A stretch of 64,000 nucleotides of DNA from Parabacteroides sp. AD58 (GTDB lineage Bacteria; Bacteroidota; Bacteroidia; Bacteroidales; Tannerellaceae): the NCBI RefSeq assembly GCF_023744375.2, contig NZ_CP146284.1, positions 744,001-808,000 of the forward strand, given 5' to 3'. Position 1 is the first letter of the stretch. Each line of letters starts with the position of its first letter. A program made the position numbers and the translations under genes. This document shows positions 8,794 to 16,447 of this stretch, in pieces. The notes under the pieces were generated by a model. That model made no database searches and was not told the origin of the DNA. It saw nothing but the letters and a program-made list of their open reading frames with translations.

Positions 8794-9816
8794 CTAATGT
8801 AGAATTTTATAAAGAAGGTATTTCATGATTTCTCCATTGTCTGTTGAAACATTGCCGACACCTTTCGACTGGGCATCTGCTAATCGGATCTCAGCAATGA
8901 CATTAAAAACTTTCATGGCCGAATAATTTCTTAGTCCTGCCGTGTAATCTTTCAACTGAAAGTTCGCCCGAATTCCTAATGCCTGCATGAGTCCACTTTC
9001 CGAACGATCTTTGGTATAATAGCAAATCAGCAGATTTGAGAAATAGTTAAATAATACAGCAAGTATAGCCTGTATGGGATTACTTTTTGGATTATCCTTG
9101 AAGTATTGAATGATTCGATTTGCCTTCAAAATATCTTTCGTGGAAATAGCTCGGAGGAGCTCGAAGTTATTGTATTCTTTACTTATGCCGACATTTTGTT
9201 CTACCAGCTCCGGCGTGACACGATTTAAGCCTTTTTCAGCTAAGATAATTTTCAGCTTATCTAATTCCTTATCCAATCTATTTAAATCGTTTCCCAGGCA
9301 ATCTGAGAGCATTTGAGCGGCTTTAGGATCAATAGTCAGGGAACGTGATTGAAAATGACCTGTAATAAAAGACGGAATTTTATATTCCGGTATCTTTTTT
9401 GATTCGAATAAAATACCGTTATTTTCAACAGCCGATGCTAATGATTTGCGGCGATCAAGCGTCTTGTATTTATAATTAATCACTAAGATTGTTGATGCCA
9501 ATGGCTTTTTAACGTAAGTCGCCAGCACCTCTATATCTCGCATCTGCTGGGCTTCACGTACGACGATCAATTGATATTCCGACATCATCGGGAATCTTCG
9601 TGCCGCATTAATGATTGTTACGGCATCTGTTTCTGCTCCATAAAGTAGCAACTGATTGAAATCCTTTTCAGATTCCTCCAGTACGGTAGCAAGCAATAAG
9701 TCTGTTATCTTGTCGATAAAGTAGGGCTCTTCACCCATTAAAACATAGACCGGGCTGAAATGTCTGTTCTGAATGTCACGACATATTTCTTCAAACGTAT
9801 ATTCTTTTTTTGCCAT
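8794..9816 (-). CDS. holA: DNA polymerase III delta subunit
   Basis: A 340-residue clamp-loader subunit that opens the beta sliding clamp. It has the HolA pattern: an N-terminal AAA+-like domain without a working P-loop, starting VYVLMGEEPYFIDKITDLLL, then SLASAVENNGILFESKKIP and the CLGNDLNRLDKELDKL helical segment, then the C-terminal helical collar domain (FELLRAISTKDILKANRII). Length is normal for the family. It is the second gene of a two-gene unit, 6 bp after amn, and is followed by a good terminator. Confidence 0.94.
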   Translation of the reverse strand: MAKKEYTFEEICRDIQNRHFSPVYVLMGEEPYFIDKITDLLLATVLEESEKDFNQLLLYGAETDAVTIINAARRFPMMSEYQLIVVREAQQMRDIEVLATYVKKPLASTILVINYKYKTLDRRKSLASAVENNGILFESKKIPEYKIPSFITGHFQSRSLTIDPKAAQMLSDCLGNDLNRLDKELDKLKIILAEKGLNRVTPELVEQNVGISKEYNNFELLRAISTKDILKANRIIQYFKDNPKSNPIQAILAVLFNYFSNLLICYYTKDRSESGLMQALGIRANFQLKDYTAGLRNYSAMKVFNVIAEIRLADAQSKGVGNVSTDNGEIMKYLLYKILH

Positions 9817-9822
9817 AGGTTG

Positions 9823-10599
9823 TTACCAACTAAACAGGATATGTTGAATCGTTTTTTTCTCATCGATAATTTGTTTCAAAGACTCCATGCCTAAATGTAC
9901 ATGTTCTTCAACAAAAAGACGAGTCACTTCTTTGTCGCTTGCTTCTGTTTTAATTCCCCCTTCTTCCAAAGGCATATCTGAGATCATAAGCAAGGCGCCC
10001 GTAGGAATTTTATTCGCAAAACCCGCAGTCAATAATGTAGCCGTCTCCATATCAATCCCGGTTGCGTGGGTTTTTTTCAAATAATCTTTGAAATCTGAAT
10101 CATATTCCCAGACCCTCCGATTGGTTGTATAAACAGTGCCTGTCCAATAATCCTTGCCATGGTCACGTATAGCTGAAGAAATAGCTCTTAACATGGAAAA
10201 GGCAGGAAGTGAAGGTACTTCTGGGGGCAAGTATTCATTAGAGGTTCCTTCGCCACGGATGGCTGCGATCGGCAGTAAATAATCCCCTAAATGGTTTACT
10301 TTTTTCAAACCGCCACACTTTCCCAGAAATAATACAGCGTCTGGTTTGATAGCCGACAGCAAGTCCATAATTGTGGCAGCATTCGAGCTACCCATTCCAA
10401 AATTAATAATAGTCATACCATCTGCTGCTGCATTGGGCATGGAACTTTTTAATCCTAAAATTGGAACTTTATAGTATTCGGCAAAAATCTCAACATATTT
10501 AGTAAAATTGGTCAGCAAGATATGCTTGGTAAAATCTTCCAGCCTTCGCTCCGTATAACGCGGCAACCAATTCTCCACAATTTCCTGTTTCGTTTTCAT
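9823..10599 (-). CDS. amn: AMP nucleosidase
   Basis: A 258-residue member of the nucleoside phosphorylase superfamily that cleaves AMP to adenine and ribose 5-phosphate. Family features are the phosphate/ribose loop FGMGSSNAAT, the FLGKCGGL glycine-rich strand and the purine/ribose motif GIDMETATLL with its conserved Met-Glu pair, followed by LLMISDMPL. It lacks the long N-terminal domain of the E. coli enzyme (484 residues), as is usual for the short Bacteroidetes form. It shares a transcript with holA and has a -7 promoter box about 50 bp upstream. Confidence 0.92.
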   Translation of the reverse strand: MKTKQEIVENWLPRYTERRLEDFTKHILLTNFTKYVEIFAEYYKVPILGLKSSMPNAAADGMTIINFGMGSSNAATIMDLLSAIKPDAVLFLGKCGGLKKVNHLGDYLLPIAAIRGEGTSNEYLPPEVPSLPAFSMLRAISSAIRDHGKDYWTGTVYTTNRRVWEYDSDFKDYLKKTHATGIDMETATLLTAGFANKIPTGALLMISDMPLEEGGIKTEASDKEVTRLFVEEHVHLGMESLKQIIDEKKTIQHILFSW

Positions 10600-10647
10600 A
10601 TTGGCAATATTATTCTTGTTTTATGAATAGTTCTCAACTATCAAAAA

Positions 10648-10655
10648 CAAATGTA
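10648..10655 (-). promoter_or_regulatory. Probable -7 box of the amn-holA promoter
   Basis: On the minus strand TACATTTG matches TAnnTTTG and gives a leader of about 43 nt. A matching -33 box is not evident. A second box, TACTTTTG at 10720-10727 on the plus strand, could serve the divergent HsdR_N gene. Confidence 0.45.
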
Positions 10656-10747
10656 CAATAAAATTAGAAATTTAATGATCCAGTTACCGCACAAATGCCA
10701 ATGAACTCAATTTCTTTTATACTTTTGTATGTATTTATCTGGTTAAT

Positions 10748-11203
10748 ATGAACAATTTAACTTTACCTGATTTTCCGGCCCGGATCACTGAGAAAAATGG
10801 CAAAACATTTATCTTTGATAAAGTACGGAAAAAGCATGTCTCACTGACTCCTGAAGAATGGGTCCGACAACATTTTGTAAATTACCTGATTACGGAAAAG
10901 CATTATCCCATTGAGATGATAGCCAATGAAGTATCTATCAAGTTACATAATACTTCGAAGCGCTGTGATACAATTATCTTTAATGCAGAACAGAGACCTT
11001 TCATCATAGTGGAATACAAAGCGCCACATGTGGAAATTACAGAAGAAGTATTCCGCCAAATTCTTCGTTATAACATGTCTTTACATGCCCGTTATCTGAT
11101 CGTGAGTAATGGCATAAGGCATATCTGCTGTCAGATAGATTATGAGAAGCAAACGTATGCGTTTCTGAAAGATATTCCAACATTTAGTGATGCCATAAAA
11201 TAG
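10748..11203 (+). CDS. Orphan HsdR N-terminal-domain protein (PD-(D/E)xK fold)
   Basis: A 151-residue protein that matches only the N-terminal nuclease domain of type I restriction R subunits. The catalytic pattern is visible: D74 in KRCDTIIFN, then E89-Y-K91 in IIVEYKAPH, with a Gln-rich helix after it (VFRQILRYN). There is no helicase part and no modification or specificity gene nearby, so it is not a restriction system. The role is unknown; a housekeeping DNA-processing job is an inference from its place beside the holA-amn unit. A CGAGAATC-family hairpin follows it. Confidence 0.82.
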   Translation: MNNLTLPDFPARITEKNGKTFIFDKVRKKHVSLTPEEWVRQHFVNYLITEKHYPIEMIANEVSIKLHNTSKRCDTIIFNAEQRPFIIVEYKAPHVEITEEVFRQILRYNMSLHARYLIVSNGIRHICCQIDYEKQTYAFLKDIPTFSDAIK

Positions 11204-11242
11204 ACTGAATTTTCTAAGTATATAGTTCGCACATCAAAACTA

Positions 11243-11286
11243 ACGAGAATTGAATTTGATTCTCGTATGAATGAATTTGATTCTCG
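11243..11286. repeat. CGAGAATC-family hairpin, copy 2
   Basis: ACGAGAAT (11243-11250) pairs with ATTCTCGT (11259-11266). The 15-mer TGAATTTGATTCTCG then occurs twice, at 11251-11265 and 11272-11286, exactly 21 bp apart. It may end the HsdR_N transcript. Confidence 0.6.
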
Positions 11287-11342
11287 GGAGCAATAAACAA
11301 AGTATTTCTATAAACTAAGAATGGCGGTAAATTATACAAAAT

Positions 11343-11379
11343 AAAAAAGCTAGATATTTCATCCCTGAAATATCCAGCT
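11343..11379 (-). terminator. Terminator of the small membrane-protein gene
   Basis: A 14-bp stem (11348-11361 with 11366-11379) has a single non-Watson-Crick pair, which is G-U only in the minus-strand RNA. Six T follow on that strand. This supports transcription of the small gene at 11438-11626. Confidence 0.78.
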
Positions 11380-11437
11380 CATCAGTTTACAAAATTTCTT
11401 CTGTCGTCTACACACTAACACTCACACTCTCCAATCA

Positions 11438-11626
11438 TTACACTTTCTTATTATGGGCAGCAAGAAAGCTGACTGAATCAGCCGGATGATGCTCCTGAAA
11501 TTTTTTATCAAGATTCATAGAACTATCTAATCCAAACTGATACTCATGCTCTTTTTGTTCATCATGATCGAAGAACAAAGAGTAAATCAGAATTACTGTA
11601 AAAAAAGATAATATCAATGGTTTCAT
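11438..11626 (-). CDS. Small membrane-anchored or secreted protein
   Basis: A 62-residue hypothetical protein. Residues 1-19 (MKPLILSFFTVILIYSLFF) form one hydrophobic segment, either an anchor or an uncleaved signal, followed by a short charged, His-rich tail (DHDEQKEHEYQ, then EHHPADSVSFLAAHNKK). I recognise no family. The case for a real gene is the signal-like start and a good terminator 60 bp after the stop on the same strand. It lies just after the terminator of the nqr operon, so it should have its own promoter in 11627-11747. Confidence 0.5.
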   Translation of the reverse strand: MKPLILSFFTVILIYSLFFDHDEQKEHEYQFGLDSSMNLDKKFQEHHPADSVSFLAAHNKKV

Positions 11627-11747
11627 AAGCTATTTCTATTTACGATTCTTTATTAGCTTAGATGTAATATAAACGTAATATGCTGCATAATTATTGTCCT
11701 TTTATTCAAAAAAACGGTCAGTTTTTGTTGAGGTTTTGCTATTAAAC

Positions 11748-11780
11748 TAAAAAAGGATGTGATCTCAAAGATCACATCCT
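11748..11780 (-). terminator. Terminator of the nqr operon
   Basis: A perfect 12-bp stem (11754-11765 with 11769-11780) with a 3-nt loop is followed by six T on the minus strand. It begins 36 bp after the nqrF stop. Confidence 0.9.
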
Positions 11781-11815
11781 CTCTCTAAATATTCTGGATC
11801 TGTGTTCTTATCAGA

Positions 11816-13102
11816 TTAACCACCAAAGTTATCAAAATGTAACATTTCCATCGGAACACCCAGACTGTCAAGCATATTTTCTACAGCCTTTGACATTGGA
11901 CCAGGACCACACATATAGTATTCAATATCTTCAGGAGCTTCATGATCTTTCAGATAAGTATTGTAGATTACCTGATGAACGAAGCCCGGAGTATACTTAA
12001 CACCAGCTGCATCAGCTGCAGGATCCGGACGGTCAAGAGCCAAATGGAATGAGAAGTTCGGGAATTCTTTTTCCAAATCCAAGAAATCCTGCAAGTAGAA
12101 TACTTCATTCAAGGCACGAGCGCCATAGAAATATGACATCTTACGATCGGTTGTCTTCAAAGTCTTCATCATGTGCATAATCTGAGCACGCAACGGAGCC
12201 ATACCGGCACCACCACCAATCCACATCATTTCACGTTTAGAATTGAAGATCGGATGGAAATCTCCATAAGGGCCACTCATGGTAACTTTATCACCCGGCT
12301 TCAGCGTAAAGATGTAAGATGAAGCTATACCCGGCATTACATCCTGGAAACCTACCTGTGGTTTCGGTTTGAACGGAGGTGTAGCGATACGGACAGTCAA
12401 CATGATACGGTCACCTTCTGCCGGATAGTTGGCCATAGAATAAGCACGGATTGTCGGTTCGTCATTTTTACATTTCAGACTAAACAAGCCGAACTTCTGC
12501 CAAGCTGGCAAATATTCCTCTCCAATTAAGCTCTTATCAATATCTTTGTCATAATCCATTGAATATGCCGGAATCTTAATCTGAGCATAAGAACCAGGAA
12601 TAAAGTCCATGTGCTCGCCTTTCGGCAACTGAACAATAAATTCTTTGATGAAGGTTGCTACGTTCTTATTAGAAATAACTTCGCATTCCCATTCTTTAAC
12701 GCCCAAGACTTCTTCAGGTACTTTTACCTGCATGTCTTCCTTCACCTTGCACTGGCAAGCCAAACGCCAGTGTTCTTTCTGCTGTTTGCGAGAGAAAAAG
12801 CCTTTTTCAGTCGGCAGAATTTCACCACCACCTTCAAGTACTTGTGCACGGCACTGGCCACATTTACCACCACCACCACAGGCTGAAGACAGAAAGACAC
12901 CGCCACTCTGCAAAGCTCCTAACAGAGTTCCTCCAATAGGCGTTTTGATTTCTTTTTCTCCATTTACCTTCAGCGTTACATTTCCTGAAGGAACCAATTT
13001 TGCTTTAGCGTACAACAATGCACCTACCAGTATCATTGTAACAATAAGGAATACAACTGCACTGGCAATGATTGTAAGTCCGCCCGACATTAATAAAATC
13101 AT
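11816..13102 (-). CDS. nqrF: Na+-translocating NADH:quinone reductase subunit F
   Basis: A 428-residue NADH-oxidising entry subunit of the Na+-NQR complex. It has one N-terminal membrane helix (about residues 8-32), then a plant-type 2Fe-2S ferredoxin domain with C75, C81, C84 and C116, and then a ferredoxin-NADP reductase-like part with the FAD motif RAYSMANYP, the NADH-binding IGGGAGMAPLR and the YMCGPGPM segment. All cofactor-binding residues I can identify are present. It is the last gene of nqrABCDEF. The start could also be the Met four codons further in. Confidence 0.97.
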   Translation of the reverse strand: MILLMSGGLTIIASAVVFLIVTMILVGALLYAKAKLVPSGNVTLKVNGEKEIKTPIGGTLLGALQSGGVFLSSACGGGGKCGQCRAQVLEGGGEILPTEKGFFSRKQQKEHWRLACQCKVKEDMQVKVPEEVLGVKEWECEVISNKNVATFIKEFIVQLPKGEHMDFIPGSYAQIKIPAYSMDYDKDIDKSLIGEEYLPAWQKFGLFSLKCKNDEPTIRAYSMANYPAEGDRIMLTVRIATPPFKPKPQVGFQDVMPGIASSYIFTLKPGDKVTMSGPYGDFHPIFNSKREMMWIGGGAGMAPLRAQIMHMMKTLKTTDRKMSYFYGARALNEVFYLQDFLDLEKEFPNFSFHLALDRPDPAADAAGVKYTPGFVHQVIYNTYLKDHEAPEDIEYYMCGPGPMSKAVENMLDSLGVPMEMLHFDNFGG

Positions 13103-13131
13103 ATCTTAATTTATCTTTAATGCGTTAATAC

Positions 13132-13749
13132 TTAAATCTTCAAACCTGAGAAGCACATAAATGCCATACCCATTAAACCAGTAATGATAAAGGTAATACC
13201 TAAACCTTTCAATGGTTTTGGAACATCTGAATAAGCCAGTTTTTCACGAATGGCAGCCATACCCACAATAGCAAGCATCCAACCAATACCTGAACCTAAA
13301 CCATAGATTGTTGCAACACCCACATTTGGGAATGCCTTTTGCTGCATGAACAAAGAACCTCCTAAGATTGCACAGTTTACAGCAATCAACGGCAAAAAGA
13401 TACCCAGTGAAGAGTATAAGGCCGGAGCAAATTTCTCTACAACCATTTCTACCAACTGAGTAAAAGATGCAATAATCGCGATGAAGAGGATGAATGCCAA
13501 GAAGCTCAAATTTACATCAGCAAACTCAGGGCCCAACCAAGACAACGCACCTTCCTTCAGTACATAATTCTCAAGCATATAATTGATCGGCAGCGTACAT
13601 ACCAAAACGAATGTAACTGCGATACCCAATCCCATGGCAGTCTTTACGTTCTTTGAAACAGCCAAGAATGAACACATACCCAAATAGTATGCGAAAATCA
13701 TGTTGTCAACAAAGATCGAGCGGACAAACGTACTTAATAATTCTTCCAT
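13132..13749 (-). CDS. nqrE: Na+-translocating NADH:quinone reductase subunit E
   Basis: A 205-residue integral membrane subunit with about six transmembrane helices, homologous to NqrD and to RnfA. The two subunits bind an iron centre within the membrane; the Cys in helix 1 (GMCSFLAVSKN) and in helix 4 (LIAVNCAILGG) fit the known ligands. It belongs to the nqr operon, 29 bp before nqrF and 27 bp after nqrD. Confidence 0.96.
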   Translation of the reverse strand: MEELLSTFVRSIFVDNMIFAYYLGMCSFLAVSKNVKTAMGLGIAVTFVLVCTLPINYMLENYVLKEGALSWLGPEFADVNLSFLAFILFIAIIASFTQLVEMVVEKFAPALYSSLGIFLPLIAVNCAILGGSLFMQQKAFPNVGVATIYGLGSGIGWMLAIVGMAAIREKLAYSDVPKPLKGLGITFIITGLMGMAFMCFSGLKI

Positions 13750-13776
13750 TCTTTTCTTAATTTATAATGGTTATCA

Positions 13777-14406
13777 TTAGTTTTCCTGAAGTTCCTTGTT
13801 ACGTGAACGATGAACCCAAATTATCACTGCTATAACAATCAATGCCATCGGAGGCAAGATCATCAATCCGTTATTGACATAACCGAAATCATAGAATGCC
13901 TGCGGAATAACCTGGAATCCGAAAAGTGTACCAGAACCCAGCAATTCACGGAAGAAACCTACAATTACCAGAATAATGGCATATCCCAAACCATTACCAA
14001 TACCGTCTAAGAATGATTCCCATGGGCCATTACCCAATGCAAAAGCTTCCAAACGTCCCATCAGGATACAGTTGGTAATGATCAGACCAACGAATACAGA
14101 CAACTGCTTGTTTACATCGTAAGCAAAAGCTTTCAATACTTCACTGGCTATTGTTACCAAAGCTGCAACAACAACCAATTGGACAATAATACGAATCCGG
14201 TTCGGGATTGTATTTCTCAACAATGAAATGATTACGTTGGAAAACGCTACTACAGCTGTAACAGAAATACCCATTACCAAAGCAGGCTCTAACTTTGAAG
14301 TTACACCTAAAGCAGAACAAATACCCAACATCTGAATGATGACCGGGTTGTTTACGCTTAACGGGCCAACTAAAACTTCTTTATTCTTTTTAGATAATAA
14401 TCCCAT
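13777..14406 (-). CDS. nqrD: Na+-translocating NADH:quinone reductase subunit D
   Basis: A 209-residue polytopic membrane protein with about six helices, paired with NqrE around the intramembrane iron centre. The Cys in QMLGICSALGVTSKLE (helix 1) and in LIITNCILMGRLEAFA (helix 4) mark it as NqrD/RnfE-type. A short basic tail (HRSRNKELQEN) faces the cytoplasm. It follows nqrC by 7 bp. Confidence 0.96.
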   Translation of the reverse strand: MGLLSKKNKEVLVGPLSVNNPVIIQMLGICSALGVTSKLEPALVMGISVTAVVAFSNVIISLLRNTIPNRIRIIVQLVVVAALVTIASEVLKAFAYDVNKQLSVFVGLIITNCILMGRLEAFALGNGPWESFLDGIGNGLGYAIILVIVGFFRELLGSGTLFGFQVIPQAFYDFGYVNNGLMILPPMALIVIAVIIWVHRSRNKELQEN

Positions 14407-14413
14407 TTTCTTC

Positions 14414-15208
14414 TTACTCTTTTGAAGTTAAAAATTTCTCATAACCTGTCAGACTATCGAAAAGCATTTTGCTTACGCCTTGGCTGGTAATTGTACCACC
14501 GGAAATTCCATCAACGTAATCTTGTCCTTCGGCAGTCTTTCCATGTTTAACGACAGCAATTGATTTGAATGTACCATCTTTAAATATCTGTTTTCCGGCA
14601 AACTGACTGCTAAACGCAGGTTTAGTAATTTCAGCTCCCAAACCCGGAGTTTCACCTTGGTGACTGAAGTCTGCACCATAAACAGTATTCTTGTCGTCAT
14701 TTACTGAAAGGTATCCCCACAGAGGTCCCCACAATCCTGTACCATGCAGAGCCATGATATATTTGGTCTGGCCATCAACATTGGCAACAAATACCGGATA
14801 AGCATCTGCAACTTCTCCTTCAAAAGCATCACCTTCTACCTTTTGGCCATTAGCATCCACCAAGAATGCTTCTTTGATCAATTCATTGTATTTTGCTTCT
14901 GCTTCGTTAGCAGGTACTGTTACATTAATTGAACGCAAGATCTGCTGGCGCTTGTCATTATCTTCATTTTTCTTCTGATAAGAACGCAAAGACTGAGAAG
15001 TGAACGCCAAAACGACAGCTACCAGGATAACCATAACAGCTGCATAAATAATTGTATATACATTACTGTCTCTGTCTAAACCTTTCTTTGCTTCCTTGAT
15101 TTCTTCAAACTGAGAAGCCGGAGCCTGACAAACAGGACATGTAGCTGGAGCCTTATCTCCTTCGTGGACATAGCCACACACTTTACATTTGAATTTCTTT
15201 GTAGCCAT
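14414..15208 (-). CDS. nqrC: Na+-NQR subunit C with N-terminal rubredoxin-like domain
   Basis: A 264-residue subunit carrying covalently bound FMN on the outer face of the membrane. The core is normal: a membrane helix (about residues 50-70), then an FMN-binding domain with the flavinylation motif SGGTIT, whose T239 should receive FMN from ApbE. The first 45 residues are unusual. They read like the rubredoxin domain of rubrerythrin, with C8-KV-C11-GYVHEG, then AP and C24-PV-C27. NqrC proteins as I know them start directly before the membrane helix, so this is a fused mononuclear-iron module, expected in the cytoplasm. The domain is in frame, the ATG is 9 bp after nqrB, and no internal Met after Cys27 would give a normal start. 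Confidence 0.95.
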   Translation of the reverse strand: MATKKFKCKVCGYVHEGDKAPATCPVCQAPASQFEEIKEAKKGLDRDSNVYTIIYAAVMVILVAVVLAFTSQSLRSYQKKNEDNDKRQQILRSINVTVPANEAEAKYNELIKEAFLVDANGQKVEGDAFEGEVADAYPVFVANVDGQTKYIMALHGTGLWGPLWGYLSVNDDKNTVYGADFSHQGETPGLGAEITKPAFSSQFAGKQIFKDGTFKSIAVVKHGKTAEGQDYVDGISGGTITSQGVSKMLFDSLTGYEKFLTSKE

Positions 15209-15217
15209 ATTCCTATA

Positions 15218-16426
15218 TTATTTATTCAATTTAACACGGTTAATACGACGGTTAATGTTTGCTTCAACTACATAGTAGTCGATCAGCGGAGCGAATACGT
15301 TCATCAACAGGATTGCCAACATCATACCTTCTGGATAACCGGGGTTCAATACACGAATGATAATTGCCATCGCACCAACCAGCAAACCATAAATATATTT
15401 ACCTGTTTCGGTACGTGCAGAAGTAACAGGGTCTGTTGCCATGAATACTGCACCAAAAGCAAATCCTCCTAAGAACAAGTGGTCAACAGGAGATACTGTC
15501 ATTGCCACAGTTGTTCCAATCATATTGAAGATAGCTGTCATAGCTGCACCACCAATGAACACAGAGAACATTGTTTTCCAGCTGGCAATACCAGTTACCA
15601 ATAAAATAACAGCACCAATCAAAATAGCAATTACAGAAGTTTCACCTATTGATCCCGGAATCAAACCTACGAAATAATCCCAAGTTGAGATTTGATTGCC
15701 CAATACGTCTACTACATGGAAATTACCGATCATTTCTTTTCCGGCGATAGCGATCTGTCCCAGAGGTGTTGCACCTGAGAAGCCATCCACTACCTGACCT
15801 GCACCAAGTCCGAATGTATCAGAAGTACGGACAAAGACCTGATCACCTGACATAGCTGCCGGATAAGCAAAGAACAAGAATGCACGGGTTACCAATGCAA
15901 CATTAAATATGTTGTAGCCAGTACCACCGAATACTTCTTTTGCAAAAATCACAGCAAAAGCCGTAGCAACAGCAATCATCCACAGCGGAGTATCAACCGG
16001 AACAATCATCGGGATCAGAATACCTGATACCAGGAATCCTTCCTGAATTTCTTCCTTTTTCCACTGGGCTACCATAAATTCTATACCCAGACCTACTACA
16101 TAAGAAACAATGATCTTAGGCAGAACTGCCAGAAAACCAAAAATAAATGTCATCCAAAAACCCGGATCTGAACCTACAGCCAGGTTATGCTGATAACCTA
16201 CATTATACATACCAAAAAGCAAAGCAGGCAACAAAGCAATGATCACAACGGTCATTGTACGCTTTGAATCGATGCTGTCGTGGATATGCACGCCTGTCTT
16301 GGACGTCGTATTCGGAACGAACAAAAATGTTTCGAATCCTTCAAATACAGAACGGAACATCGCCAGCTTTCCGCCTTCCTCAAAGTTAGGCTTAATCTTG
16401 TCGAGATAATTCCTTAACGCTTTCAA
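15218..16426 (-). CDS. nqrB: Na+-translocating NADH:quinone reductase subunit B
   Basis: A 402-residue membrane subunit that carries the second covalent FMN and lies on the Na+ and quinone path. The motif DGFSGATPLGQ gives T220 as the flavinylated Thr. About ten transmembrane helices follow a cytoplasmic N-terminus with the RSVFEGFETFLFVP segment. Length and order match other Na+-NQR systems, and the related RnfD is shorter. The gene is 21 bp after nqrA and 9 bp before nqrC. Confidence 0.97.
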   Translation of the reverse strand: MKALRNYLDKIKPNFEEGGKLAMFRSVFEGFETFLFVPNTTSKTGVHIHDSIDSKRTMTVVIIALLPALLFGMYNVGYQHNLAVGSDPGFWMTFIFGFLAVLPKIIVSYVVGLGIEFMVAQWKKEEIQEGFLVSGILIPMIVPVDTPLWMIAVATAFAVIFAKEVFGGTGYNIFNVALVTRAFLFFAYPAAMSGDQVFVRTSDTFGLGAGQVVDGFSGATPLGQIAIAGKEMIGNFHVVDVLGNQISTWDYFVGLIPGSIGETSVIAILIGAVILLVTGIASWKTMFSVFIGGAAMTAIFNMIGTTVAMTVSPVDHLFLGGFAFGAVFMATDPVTSARTETGKYIYGLLVGAMAIIIRVLNPGYPEGMMLAILLMNVFAPLIDYYVVEANINRRINRVKLNK

Positions 16427-16447
16427 TGTTTTATGATTTTAATGTTA

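Noticed and set aside
10748..11203. Type I restriction-modification locus
   Set aside because: Only the HsdR N-terminal domain is present; hsdM, hsdS and the helicase part are missing.
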